Under the pieces are notes generated by a model that saw nothing but the letters and a program-made list of their open reading frames with translations, was not told where the DNA came from and did not search any database. This document shows positions 38,874 to 47,255 of a stretch of 59,025 bases of DNA, one piece after another. Positions within the stretch are counted from its first letter, which is position 1. The number at the start of each line of letters is the position of its first letter. A program made the position numbers and the translations under genes. Source of the stretch: Bacteroidota bacterium. GTDB taxonomy: Bacteria > Bacteroidota > Bacteroidia > Bacteroidales > BM520. The stretch covers positions 1-59,025 of the forward strand of contig PDRJ01000033.1 in assembly GCA_002748065.1 (NCBI GenBank), written 5' to 3'.

Positions 38874-40321
38874 CTGCGTTTTCCAAGCACCCACCGATCA
38901 TAGAGAAAGAGGGCGATGACTGTAAAAATCCCGATACCGGTAAAAACCATCCATATCCGTCCGGGGTGGCACTGGTGCCAAAGCCATGAGGTGAGTTCAG
39001 CTTGCGAAAGGTTCAATTTTTCTCCGGCAAAACGGTAAAGATCATTCTGTGTAAAGGTCTCTGAGAGTTGGGGAACCCCCACCCCCTTTTCCCGTAAGGC
39101 CTTTTGAAGAAGAAAGGTCTTATCGGCAATGGCACCATAGACCGATCCGCTCAAAATTCCGGCAAAAAAATTCCCTCCGGCCATGGGCAAAAAGGAGCAC
39201 CCCATATAGAGTGCCACCTTATCAGCAGGCGCTATCTTTCCAATGTATTCGGTAATCTTGGGAGAACTCGCCATCTCCCCAAGACCAAAAACCAGAATAG
39301 CAGGAAAGAGAAAGAAAACATTATTAAAGGCAAAGACCAGGCCAATACCTAAGGAGGAGACCAAAAAGCCACCGATCATGGCATTCAAGTGTTTAAAACG
39401 CATCACAAAGGAGGAGACCAAAATCTGAAAAATGATGATATAAAAGGCATCCACATTGGTAATCATCTCAGGATTTACCACCCCTTCAGAGGCTCCGGGA
39501 ATAAGAGCTGCCAACCCAGGCCACCCGGCGGCAATCCAGTCGTACAACACAGAGGTATCTACCCACTGATCGATAAATACGGGAAGGGAATAGAAGAGTT
39601 GGTTATACATGGACCAGAAACCGGTAACAATGAGCAGAAAAAGGAAAAAGCGCCAATCTTTCAGGGTGAGCACAATATTTCGCAGTGCCGTTTTTATGGA
39701 TGTTCCCAGCGGCTCATCCGATACTTCACGTTGGGGCTCTTTGAAGAAGAGCAACAACACGATAAAGTTCAAACTGATGATCACCGCAGACATGATAAAG
39801 ACATAATTCCAGGAGATCTCCCTCAGTTTCCCGGCAAAGACAGGGCCGATAAAGGCACCGATATTCACCATCATATAGAAGATGCCAAAACCAATGGAGG
39901 AGTTACCCTCATTGGTCGTTTTTGAGATAGAGGCGGAGATCACTGGCTTGAAGAGGGCTGCCCCCACAGCCACATAGAGAAACACGAAAAAAAGAGCCGT
40001 AAAAGAGGTCACCTGCCCCATAAGGATATAGCCGGAAGCCAGGATAAGGTAGGCCACAACAAGAATCTTCTTATAGCCGATCCTATCGGCCAGTGCCCCG
40101 GTGATCACCGGAAGAAAATAGAGGATGGCTACCACCGTACCCATAAGCATTCCCTTTTGAGATTGGGAGAAGCCCAATGCCCCGGTGTCGCGAGATCCAG
40201 TAAGGTAAAGGGCCAGGATCATAAACATCCCATACCAGGCCCAACGCTCAAATAGCTCCATGGTATTGGCAGCCCAAAACGTACGGGGAAGTTGCCCAAA
40301 GGCTTTTTTAAGTTGACTCAT
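38870..40321 (-). CDS. POT-like major facilitator transporter
   Basis: A 483-residue membrane protein with about 12 helices. The motif ELFERWAWYGM in helix 1 and FGIFYMMVNIGAFIGP resemble the proton-coupled oligopeptide transporter (PTR2) branch of the major facilitator superfamily. A periplasmic-type insertion of about 70 residues (FIDQWVDTSVLYDWIAAGW... and later FTQNDLYRFAGEKLN) precedes the last helices. Peptide uptake is possible but not certain. Confidence 0.82.
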   Translation of the reverse strand: MSQLKKAFGQLPRTFWAANTMELFERWAWYGMFMILALYLTGSRDTGALGFSQSQKGMLMGTVVAILYFLPVITGALADRIGYKKILVVAYLILASGYILMGQVTSFTALFFVFLYVAVGAALFKPVISASISKTTNEGNSSIGFGIFYMMVNIGAFIGPVFAGKLREISWNYVFIMSAVIISLNFIVLLLFFKEPQREVSDEPLGTSIKTALRNIVLTLKDWRFFLFLLIVTGFWSMYNQLFYSLPVFIDQWVDTSVLYDWIAAGWPGLAALIPGASEGVVNPEMITNVDAFYIIIFQILVSSFVMRFKHLNAMIGGFLVSSLGIGLVFAFNNVFFLFPAILVFGLGEMASSPKITEYIGKIAPADKVALYMGCSFLPMAGGNFFAGILSGSVYGAIADKTFLLQKALREKGVGVPQLSETFTQNDLYRFAGEKLNLSQAELTSWLWHQCHPGRIWMVFTGIGIFTVIALFLYDRWVLGKRS

Positions 40322-40370
40322 CGCTTCAGATTTTAGAAAATAAATTGATCCTCTTTTTGTTCAAAAACTA

Positions 40371-40532
40371 TTTAGCGTCCGTCTATAAAGTCCGACTTCT
40401 TCGTTACGCTTCTCTTCCAAATGGTCATTTACCCTAGTAAACGCCCCTATTTCAGCCTTCGCAAGCCTCGAATTCGAACTTTCTATACTCCCTCTTCTCA
40501 AAACGCTGACTTTATGGACAGGCACTATTTAG
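40371..40532 (-). repeat. Complete copy B of the dispersed ~155-bp repeat
   Basis: Ends are the inverted repeats TTTAGCGTCCGTCTATAAAG and CTTTATGGACAGGCACTATTTAG. The core contains TTCGTTACGCTTCTCTTCC, TTTACCCTAGTAAA (hairpin with loop CCTA) and the palindrome-rich CGAATTCGAA. It sits between the POT-like gene and the HhH gene. Confidence 0.88.
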
Positions 40533-40561
40533 GAACAAAAATAGTGGAAGTTATGAAAACC

Positions 40562-41251
40562 TCAATCACTGTCCGATGAATTGAAGGAGAGATAGGGTTG
40601 CAGCCGCTCCATCAGGGAATCGTTCAATGCGGTTCGCTCTTTCAAGTCCTCCATATGAAGAAAAGGAGCCGACTTTCTGGCGCTAAAGAGCTTTTTCGTC
40701 TGTTCGTAGTTCAGGTAGGGGTGCCGCAATACCGTTTTAAAATCAGCCTTATTAATTGGCAAGGGTACTAGCAGGGATGTATCCACGCACACAAGTCCCT
40801 CCAGCTTAGCCAACTGCTCCCGGCCAAAGCCATACACCTCCATCAGTTGGGAAACTTTTGAAAATCCGCCAAGCATTTTTCGGTACTTCACAATCCGGGC
40901 AGCAAATACAGGCCCCACACCGGGGAGTTTCACCAGTTTTTGGCTGTCGGCACTATTCAACTCTATCCGCAAAGAGTCCCTGCCGGGAAACATCACATGA
41001 GGAATCAAGCGTGTGACGGAACGAGTCTCTTCTGGGTCTGCAGGGGCTTTCCCTCTTTGAAAACAAACCTTTTCAACCTGTGAAGCCGCGAGGAAACGAC
41101 TCACACTCATCAGGTAAGCCTCCTGCCTGCGCTGCTCCCTAACCGACCGAATAGCACAGAGCTTTATGGCCACAAAAAAGAGTGCCATAAAAACCAACAT
41201 GAGCATAAGCCCATTGCGGTCACGTCGGCTAAAGGCGAAGAAAGATCTCAT
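40562..41251 (-). CDS. ComEA-like helix-hairpin-helix protein
   Basis: A 229-residue protein with one N-terminal membrane helix (GLMLMLVFMALFFVAIKL) and a helix-hairpin-helix DNA-binding region. The clear first HhH is ELNSADSQKLVKLPGVGPVFAARIVKYR near residue 110 (core LPGVGPVFAARIV), and a second related unit is PINKADFKTVLRHPYLNYEQTKKL. This resembles ComEA-type proteins that bind DNA at the envelope during uptake. No other competence gene is nearby, so the role is tentative. Confidence 0.82.
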   Translation of the reverse strand: MRSFFAFSRRDRNGLMLMLVFMALFFVAIKLCAIRSVREQRRQEAYLMSVSRFLAASQVEKVCFQRGKAPADPEETRSVTRLIPHVMFPGRDSLRIELNSADSQKLVKLPGVGPVFAARIVKYRKMLGGFSKVSQLMEVYGFGREQLAKLEGLVCVDTSLLVPLPINKADFKTVLRHPYLNYEQTKKLFSARKSAPFLHMEDLKERTALNDSLMERLQPYLSFNSSDSD

Positions 41252-41336
41252 ACGTCAAGGAGGCAATCGTGTTATCTCTTTATGCACAAAGAGGGGAAAA
41301 AGAACCCCCAATAGCAGAAAAAAAGTATCCTTTTCT

Positions 41337-41344
41337 TATATTTG
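41337..41344 (+). promoter_or_regulatory. -7 box upstream of the AGCS symporter
   Basis: TATATTTG matches TAnnTTTG, 51 bases before the ATG at 41396. It overlaps an alternative upstream TTG start codon, arguing for the ATG. Confidence 0.5.
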
Positions 41345-41395
41345 GGCTTCAAAACACGCACGCCCCCCTTGGGAGGCCACGACCACAAAAGAACG

Positions 41396-43090
41396 ATGCA
41401 ACACTTAAACGACATTTTAACCACCCTTGACAGTTACCTTGGGGGTGCCCAATGGTTTGTTTTCCTCCTTTTGGGCACAGGACTTTTCTTCACCATCTAC
41501 CTGGGCTTCCCACAGTTTCGTTTTATGAAGCACGCCATAAGGATTGTGCGCGGGAAGTATGACAAGAAGGGGGATAGTGGGGACACCAGTCATTTCCAAG
41601 CACTCACTACGGCACTATCGGGCACAGTGGGGACGGGAAACATTGCGGGGGTAGCCCTGGCCATACACCTGGGGGGACCGGCGGCCATGTTTTGGATGAT
41701 TCTCACGGCAGCCATTGGCATGTGCACCAAATTTGTGGAGGTCACCCTCTCCCATAAATACCGAGAGTTTGCCAAGGACGGCTCTGTGAGTGGAGGTCCT
41801 ATGTACTACATGAAGAACAAATTAAAAATGCCATGGTTAGCGGCTATTTTCTCTGTGGCGACCATCATCTGCACCTTTGGTACCGGGAGCCTTCCCCAAA
41901 TCAACAGCATCTCAAATGCCATGTATGCTACTTTTGGAATTAAACACATCCTAACGGGAGCGGTTCTCTCTGTCCTGTTAGGATTCGTGATTCTCGGTGG
42001 AATCAAACGAATCGCCAAGGTTACGGAACGATTAGTTCCGGCCATGGCTCTTGTATATCTCTTTGGAGCGTTTGCCGTTATCATCACCAACTATCAGAAT
42101 ATCCTCCCCTCTCTTCAGGCAATCATCACCGATATTTTCACAGGGACCTCTGCCACAGGAGGTTTTTTAGGGGCTGGGTTTGCTTTTGCCTTTAACCGGG
42201 GGGTCAACCGTGGGTTATACAGTAATGAGGCAGGCCAGGGATCCGCAGCTATCGCCCACGCATCAGCAAGAACAAAAGAACCTGTTTCAGAAGGACTTGT
42301 AGCTTTATTAGAACCTTTTATCGACACCATTATCATCTGTACTATCACGGGATTAGTCCTCCTAAGCAGCGGCGTATGGAAAGAGAAACACCTCAACACC
42401 TTCCAGATGACCGACATGGTCATTCTTGCCCACACCGTAAATGAGAAAGACCCGGCAGACCAGGCTCTGCTCTCCGACCATATACGCGGGACAAAAAAAC
42501 TCCCCCTTTTTACAGGAATGTTAAAAATCAAAGAGGGTAAAATCCAACATGAGCTCTCCATCCTTCATGCCAGGAGTGTAGCGGAAGAGGTGCTTATTTA
42601 TAAGCACAAGGAACCCTTTACCGGCACATTGGCCGTTGCGGAGGGAAAATTCAAAAAGTGGAACAGCTCGTTACACATGGAGGGAAAATCGCTGCTGCAT
42701 AGTGCCCCCCTCACCACTTTGGCTTTCACAAAGAGTTTCCTGGGGGGATGGGGAAAGTTCATTGTCTCCATCGGGCTGCTTCTCTTTGCCTTTTCCACGG
42801 CCATCAGTTGGTCGTATTACGGGGGGCGAGCCGTCACTTACCTGGCGGGAGTACGTTATGTTCCTTACTACCGAATCATCTATATTCTTATGTTCTTCCT
42901 CGCTTCCTTTATTGACACCACGTTAATCTGGACCTTCTCCGGTATTGCCATCGTCTTTATGGCACTCCCCAACCTATTTGGAATCTTAATGTTACACAAA
43001 GATATGAAACTGACACTCCAAGCCTACTGGGTTCGATTTAAGAGGGAACACCCAGAGGAGAAGATCCCCGTTCGTATTGAAGAGCCATAG
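41396..43090 (+). CDS. Sodium:alanine symporter, AGCS family, with a large insertion
   Basis: A 564-residue membrane transporter that uses the sodium gradient to import alanine or glycine. Family blocks are [23 protein letters not shown] (core GTGNIAGVA), [27 protein letters not shown], and [15 protein letters not shown]. The start at 41396 follows the -7 box. Residues about 325-430 between two late helices form a soluble, charged segment ([14 protein letters not shown]...[10 protein letters not shown]...[13 protein letters not shown]) that standard members of about 450 residues lack. Confidence 0.92.
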   Translation: MQHLNDILTTLDSYLGGAQWFVFLLLGTGLFFTIYLGFPQFRFMKHAIRIVRGKYDKKGDSGDTSHFQALTTALSGTVGTGNIAGVALAIHLGGPAAMFWMILTAAIGMCTKFVEVTLSHKYREFAKDGSVSGGPMYYMKNKLKMPWLAAIFSVATIICTFGTGSLPQINSISNAMYATFGIKHILTGAVLSVLLGFVILGGIKRIAKVTERLVPAMALVYLFGAFAVIITNYQNILPSLQAIITDIFTGTSATGGFLGAGFAFAFNRGVNRGLYSNEAGQGSAAIAHASARTKEPVSEGLVALLEPFIDTIIICTITGLVLLSSGVWKEKHLNTFQMTDMVILAHTVNEKDPADQALLSDHIRGTKKLPLFTGMLKIKEGKIQHELSILHARSVAEEVLIYKHKEPFTGTLAVAEGKFKKWNSSLHMEGKSLLHSAPLTTLAFTKSFLGGWGKFIVSIGLLLFAFSTAISWSYYGGRAVTYLAGVRYVPYYRIIYILMFFLASFIDTTLIWTFSGIAIVFMALPNLFGILMLHKDMKLTLQAYWVRFKREHPEEKIPVRIEEP

Positions 43091-43190
43091 GAGCTGGCAA
43101 TAGACAATAGAGGTTCATCTCTCACTTTTTATCTTGCTACAAAAGGGCAAATCTCAAGCATCGCAAAACGCCATCACAATGGATTTACCG

Positions 43191-44540
43191 CTAAGCGATA
43201 AGCCCAATACCGTAAAGAAAAACCAATGCAATGGCAACGGGAGCCACAAACCGCACAAGGATCCGAAAAACCTTAAAGAGGGGCAACTTGATTTTGTGCT
43301 GATTGGACAACTCTGATTCAACCACCTCTCTTTTCATAACCCATCCGATGAAGAGAACGATGAAGAGACCCCCAACGGGCAAAAGCACTTTAGCACTCGC
43401 ATAATTAAGGATATCAAAGAAAGGAACCCCTCCCATACGCACAGGGAGAAGACCAAACGAGGCGGTAGAAAGCACACCAATACACATGGAAGCAATGGCA
43501 GCGACCCAGGTGGCTCCTTTCCGGTGCATCTTTAGTTCCTCCACAAGATAAGCCACCACCACCTCCAGGATAGAAATTGACGAAGTGAGAGCAGCGATAG
43601 AGAGCAACAGGAAAAAGATTATGGCGAAGAAATAGCCACCCGGCATCCGCAAAAAGATATTGGGGAGCGTAATAAAGACCAGTTCGGGACCTTCGGCAGG
43701 GTTAATGCCAAAGGCAAAAACGGCGGGAAAGATGGCCACCCCTGCCAATATGGCGATAAAGGTATCCGCAAAGGAGACAATCAGGGCAGAGGAGGAGAGG
43801 TTATCCTCTTTGCTAATATAAGAGCCATAGGTAATAAGGGCTCCCATGCCAATGGATAGGGAGAAGAAAGCTTGCCCCAGAGCCTCCAGAACCACCGAAC
43901 TACTGAGTTTTGAGAAGTCCGGATGAAAGAGAAAACGAAGTCCTTGTGCTGCACCGGGTAGCGTCACAGCTCTCACACACAACACGATAATGAGCAATAG
44001 GAGGAGTGGCATGAGGAGTTTGGCATATTTTTCTATCCCCTTTTGCACCCCTGCAAGCACAATAACAACGCTCAATACAATAAAGAGCCCTTGCCAAAAG
44101 ACAGCGCGCCAGGATTGGCTTTTAAACAGTTCAAACATCGCCCCCAGTTGATCCGGAGACTTTCCCGAAAAACCATTGGAAATGGATTGTGATACATATT
44201 CCAAGGTCCAGCCGGCCACGGTGGAGTAAAAAGAGAGAATCACAAATGCGGCCACGATCCCCATAAGCCCCACGAGGCGCCAAGGAGTTCCGGGGCGGAT
44301 CTTCTTAAAGGCACCGTACGCATTTCTCTGTGCATGCCGACCAATAACAAATTCCGAAAGCATCAGAGGAACCCCAATAAGGATAACAAACATCAGATAA
44401 ACAAGCAAAAAGGCACCGCCACCATTCTCTCCCGCCACGTAGGGGAAACGCCAGATGTTCCCCAATCCAATTGCACTTCCCGCAGCTGCAGCGATAATAC
44501 CAAACTTACTTCCAAAATTCCCTCTATTTTTCGTTGCCAT
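43191..44540 (-). CDS. Neurotransmitter:sodium symporter family transporter
   Basis: A 449-residue LeuT-fold transporter. The first helix AAAAGSAIGLGNIWRFPY carries the sodium and substrate site, followed by NGGGAFLLVYL and, later, FFSLSIGMGALITYGSYI. The 11-helix bacterial form is expected. It probably imports an amino acid with sodium. It converges with the AGCS gene across a 100-base gap in which I see no clear terminator. A near -7 box (TACCTTCG) precedes it. Confidence 0.92.
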   Translation of the reverse strand: MATKNRGNFGSKFGIIAAAAGSAIGLGNIWRFPYVAGENGGGAFLLVYLMFVILIGVPLMLSEFVIGRHAQRNAYGAFKKIRPGTPWRLVGLMGIVAAFVILSFYSTVAGWTLEYVSQSISNGFSGKSPDQLGAMFELFKSQSWRAVFWQGLFIVLSVVIVLAGVQKGIEKYAKLLMPLLLLLIIVLCVRAVTLPGAAQGLRFLFHPDFSKLSSSVVLEALGQAFFSLSIGMGALITYGSYISKEDNLSSSALIVSFADTFIAILAGVAIFPAVFAFGINPAEGPELVFITLPNIFLRMPGGYFFAIIFFLLLSIAALTSSISILEVVVAYLVEELKMHRKGATWVAAIASMCIGVLSTASFGLLPVRMGGVPFFDILNYASAKVLLPVGGLFIVLFIGWVMKREVVESELSNQHKIKLPLFKVFRILVRFVAPVAIALVFLYGIGLIA

Positions 44541-44628
44541 AATATGAGTATTTCAAAAATAAAAAGACGAAGGTATCGAAAAACCGGCAACAACGCAACC
44601 TTGTTAAAGTGGGAGTTTTAAGCAGCCT

Positions 44629-44740
44629 CTGTATAGAACGTTCGAATTCGAGGCTTGCGAAGGCTGAGAAATGGGAGTTTACTAAGGTAAATGACCATTT
44701 CGAAGAGAAGCGTAACGAAGAAGTCGGACTTTATAGACAG
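44629..44740 (+). repeat. 5'-truncated copy C of the dispersed repeat
   Basis: Begins inside the repeat (CTGTATAGAACGTTCGAATTC) and runs to GACTTTATAGACAG. It is followed after ten bases by complete copy D in the same orientation, so C and D form a tandem pair. The TTTAC/GTAAA hairpin is intact with loop TAAG. Confidence 0.85.
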
Positions 44741-44747
44741 ATGCTAG

Positions 44748-44908
44748 TTAGTGTCTGTCTATAAAGTCAACATTTTGAGAAGAGGCTGTATAGAACGTTC
44801 GAATTCGAGGCTTGCGAAGGCTAAAATAGGTGAGTTTACTAAGGTAAATGACCATTTCGAAGAGAAGCGTAACGAAGAAGTCGGACTTTATAGACAGCCT
44901 CTAGTTAG
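44748..44908 (+). repeat. Complete copy D of the dispersed ~155-bp repeat
   Basis: CTGTCTATAAAGTC (44755-44768) and GACTTTATAGACAG (44884-44897) are a perfect 14-bp terminal inverted repeat. Inside are TTCGAATTCGA, the hairpin TTTAC-TAAG-GTAAA (44835-44848) and GAAGAGAAGCGTAACGAAG. Its right end holds the stop codon of the DUF2851 gene. A short frame runs through the element, but substitution patterns argue against coding. Confidence 0.9.
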
Positions 44909-46178
44909 CCGTAAGGACCGCATGCCCTATAAGACACCGCAAACACTTTTTCACTTCACAATAACTCTTTTTCAGTTGAATCACTGCCTGCGTATGAGCT
45001 GCACTCGAAGCCTTTGGAACCAGTTGATTCCACTTTCTAATGATACCGTTATCCTCCGGCGGAAGTTGATACAAAAGATCAGGAATTATATCCGCTTTCG
45101 CGGGGTGTGTATGCTTTAAATAGACGAAAGAGAGGGGGATCACCGCATTAATCAAAAGGGTATTTACCGTACTTTTTCCCAACGACCTAGCAGATCTTCC
45201 CTTTACTTTTTCTCCAAATTTCACATGATTATTCCAATAAGGCGAAGCCTTCAGGGAGAAAGCCTCCTGCAACAGGGGGAGGGAGGGGGCATTAAAAAAA
45301 CGAGCAATTTGATGATAATTCTTATGGAAGAAGGCGGCAAGTTGAGCGATCCGAATGGTAGGGAAGCCCGAGGGGCGGATACGCATAAACTTCCAGCAGG
45401 AGTAGGGTATCGTTGTAAGACCATACTTATGTTTCATATAGGCATACTCCCTATAGAGTGTCGAAGGATATGATTCACGGTATTGGGAGGAGAGCATCCC
45501 AGCCTGCCCAAAGAGAAGAGCTTCAAGGGTTGTAAGATTATGGGCATTTTTTAGCATCAGGGTAACAGGGGTTGCCTGTGCCATCAGTTCAAAGGCCATG
45601 GCATTTACTCTGGTACCAAAGGCACGAGACAAAAGGATGAAAAAGACCTGCATCCAATCGCCCTTCCAACGGGTTAACAACTCCTCGATGGCTTCTCCCC
45701 TATTGGCAAGGCGTTCCAGGAGACACGATTCCAACATTTTTTCAATCAAGAAACGATCCACATCTCTGATACCATATTCGCAAGGGATCCAGTGCAACGT
45801 CTCCATCATACGCCGATAACACACCATCGGCGATTCTGCAAGAAACCCCTTCAACTCCAACTGAGGAACCACATACCCCACCTTGGTCATCACATCCCTA
45901 TTACTATCATACACCACATGCAACACCGTGTTGTTGAAAGAGGGATCACGCTGATGATTATGCAGGTACCAATCAGAGGCTTTCGTATGGATTTCCACAT
46001 TCCCCACCCATATCATCTTTTCAATACGTACACGCGCATTAAAGAAATCAGGACCTGCATCCAGGTTTTCAATTCCCGGAGATAACACCTCGATAGGCTT
46101 TCCATCAATGGTAAACAATGGCAAGTCATAAAGGCGATGCTTCCAAACAAACGCGAGAAAATTCTCATTCATACCCAC
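44901..46178 (-). CDS. DUF2851 family protein
   Basis: A 425-residue soluble protein. The N-terminal block ENFLAFVWKHRLYDLPLFTIDG..IEVLSPG, then LDAGPDFFNARVRIEK..WVGNVEIHTKASDWYLHNHQRDP (core GNVEIHTKASDWYLH), is characteristic of DUF2851, a Bacteroidota family of unknown function. The pattern of conserved Glu, Lys and His residues hints at a nuclease-like fold, which is only an inference. ATG at 46172 is an alternative start. The TAG stop lies within the end of repeat copy D. Confidence 0.88.
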   Translation of the reverse strand: MGMNENFLAFVWKHRLYDLPLFTIDGKPIEVLSPGIENLDAGPDFFNARVRIEKMIWVGNVEIHTKASDWYLHNHQRDPSFNNTVLHVVYDSNRDVMTKVGYVVPQLELKGFLAESPMVCYRRMMETLHWIPCEYGIRDVDRFLIEKMLESCLLERLANRGEAIEELLTRWKGDWMQVFFILLSRAFGTRVNAMAFELMAQATPVTLMLKNAHNLTTLEALLFGQAGMLSSQYRESYPSTLYREYAYMKHKYGLTTIPYSCWKFMRIRPSGFPTIRIAQLAAFFHKNYHQIARFFNAPSLPLLQEAFSLKASPYWNNHVKFGEKVKGRSARSLGKSTVNTLLINAVIPLSFVYLKHTHPAKADIIPDLLYQLPPEDNGIIRKWNQLVPKASSAAHTQAVIQLKKSYCEVKKCLRCLIGHAVLTAN

Positions 46179-46183
46179 TCTAT

Positions 46184-46234
46184 ATTTAGTGTCTGCCCAT
46201 AAGGTTAGCGTTTTGAGAAGAGGCTGTATAGAAC
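46184..46234 (+). repeat. Partial copy E of the dispersed repeat (left end only)
   Basis: TTTAGTGTCTGCCCATAAGG, then GCGTTTTGAGAAGAGGCTGTATAGAA, matches the first ~50 bases of the complete copies. It begins six bases upstream of the DUF2851 start and so replaces that gene's promoter region. Confidence 0.8.
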
Positions 46235-46351
46235 AGACAAAAAGAATCAGCGTTCATTCCCCTACCCTTTAATACCGATAAAGAAAAAACATACCCCCCT
46301 CTTCTCACCCTTTTCCATAACAGCCAGGTTGAAAAAGAACGAGGGGAAAGA

Positions 46352-46383
46352 TTTGGAATAACGCAAGGAATAGCCTACCTTTG
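46352..46383 (+). promoter_or_regulatory. Full promoter of the coiled-coil/zapA operon
   Basis: TTTG at 46352-46355 and TACCTTTG at 46376-46383, separated by 20 bases, match both Bacteroidota promoter elements. Transcription should start near 46390, about 20 bases before the ATG at 46410. Confidence 0.75.
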
Positions 46384-46409
46384 TACGCAATAGTCGCAAG
46401 GATGCATGT

Positions 46410-46718
46410 ATGAGTGAACAGAGCGCGCTGCTGAAGCGTATTGTGGGTAAGATAAAATTATTAAAAGCACAGTATATCGAACAGGCAGAAGCTCTTTTGG
46501 AGAGAGAGAGAGAAGTTGCACAATTGCAAGCAAGGCTAAAAGAGTTAGAAAATAAGTTAAACACAAAGAATAACAACAGTAAACCATTATTAGAAAATTC
46601 ACCTTGTCCGGGTAAGAAATTGTCGATTCAACAACGAAAAGACATAGAAGGACTGGTGCGGGAAATTGATCATTGTTTGATGCTATTAGACGATAACTAT
46701 CAATATAAAGAGAAATAA
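46410..46718 (+). CDS. Small coiled-coil protein upstream of zapA
   Basis: A 102-residue soluble protein. Residues about 5-52 form a continuous coiled coil (AEALLEREREVAQLQARLKE); the C-terminal part (LSIQQRKDIEGLVREIDHCLMLL) is helical. It is three bases from zapA and cotranscribed with it. By position and form it could be a ZapB-like division partner, which is an inference. I do not recognise the family. Confidence 0.8.
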   Translation: MSEQSALLKRIVGKIKLLKAQYIEQAEALLEREREVAQLQARLKELENKLNTKNNNSKPLLENSPCPGKKLSIQQRKDIEGLVREIDHCLMLLDDNYQYKEK

Positions 46719-46721
46719 CAC

Positions 46722-47003
46722 TTGAAAAAAGAGTTGGATATTCGTGTCTCTATTGCTGACAGGCAGTATGCCGTTAAGGTAAAACCTGAAGATGAAGAGG
46801 TTGTAACACGAGCTGTTCAGAAAATTGGGGAGAGAGTTCAGGAGTATTCAGAGCGATATGCATTTAAAGATAACCAAGACTTGCTGGCAATGGCTTTATT
46901 GCAACACAGCACGTTGTTAGCAAAATTTGAATTTGAAGAAGAGAAAAAGAAGAATCGATTTATAGAAGATCTTCTTTATATAGAAAGTTTATTAACTATT
47001 TAG
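46722..47003 (+). CDS. zapA: Cell division protein ZapA
   Basis: A 93-residue protein that bundles FtsZ filaments at the division ring. The N-terminal domain (LDIRVSIADRQYAVKVKPEDEE core VSIADRQYAVKV) and the long C-terminal helix (DLLAMALLQHSTLLAKFEFE) fit ZapA. The frame starts with TTG at 46722, and no in-frame ATG lies nearby. The preceding gene ends two or three bases before, suggesting translational coupling. A structured RNA candidate follows downstream. Confidence 0.85.
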   Translation: MKKELDIRVSIADRQYAVKVKPEDEEVVTRAVQKIGERVQEYSERYAFKDNQDLLAMALLQHSTLLAKFEFEEEKKKNRFIEDLLYIESLLTI

Positions 47004-47040
47004 TTCAATCCTGATTACGTTCTTTGCATAACAAATAAAA

Positions 47041-47228
47041 CCCGCACTCATTCAACGGTTTTGAAACTCAACATTATGTTCATTAGGGCATAACTCTGTG
47101 ATTCGTAGGACAGGCCTCCCCTTCCTCGGAAGGTTTGCTTCGGCAACAGTGGAAGTTCGAAAGATCCGGTATCCCTATTCGTGTTTTATAGGGGTTTCAA
47201 TAACTCCTGAATGGTGCGGTTTTTTTTT
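47041..47228 (+). ncRNA. ssrS: 6S RNA candidate between zapA and rny
   Basis: The gap between zapA and rny folds into a long closed rod. CCGCAC and CATTCA (47042-47047 and 47049-47054) pair with TGAATG and GTGCGG (47208-47219). TTGAAAC (47061-47067) pairs with GTTTCAA (47194-47200). Internal arms include CCTTCC/GGAAGG around 47133-47149. A run of nine T follows the closing stem at 47220-47228, like an intrinsic terminator. The size (about 180 nt) and rod shape with internal loops match 6S RNA, which sequesters RNA polymerase in stationary phase. The placement right after zapA matches the ssrS locus of Escherichia coli. Confidence 0.75.
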
Positions 47229-47255
47229 ACCCGGACACACAAAATAACCAAATCA

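Noticed and set aside
40366..40535. ACTATTTAG on both sides of copy B read as a target-site duplication
   Set aside because: Near-identical sequence flanks copy H too, so it is more likely part of the element than a duplication of different target sites.
44751..45119. A small protein encoded by the dispersed repeat and its flank (also 52085-52282)
   Set aside because: The frame is shared between copies, but differences are mostly non-synonymous, fall in a hairpin loop, and the ends of the frame differ by location. I treat it as a structured repeat, not a gene.
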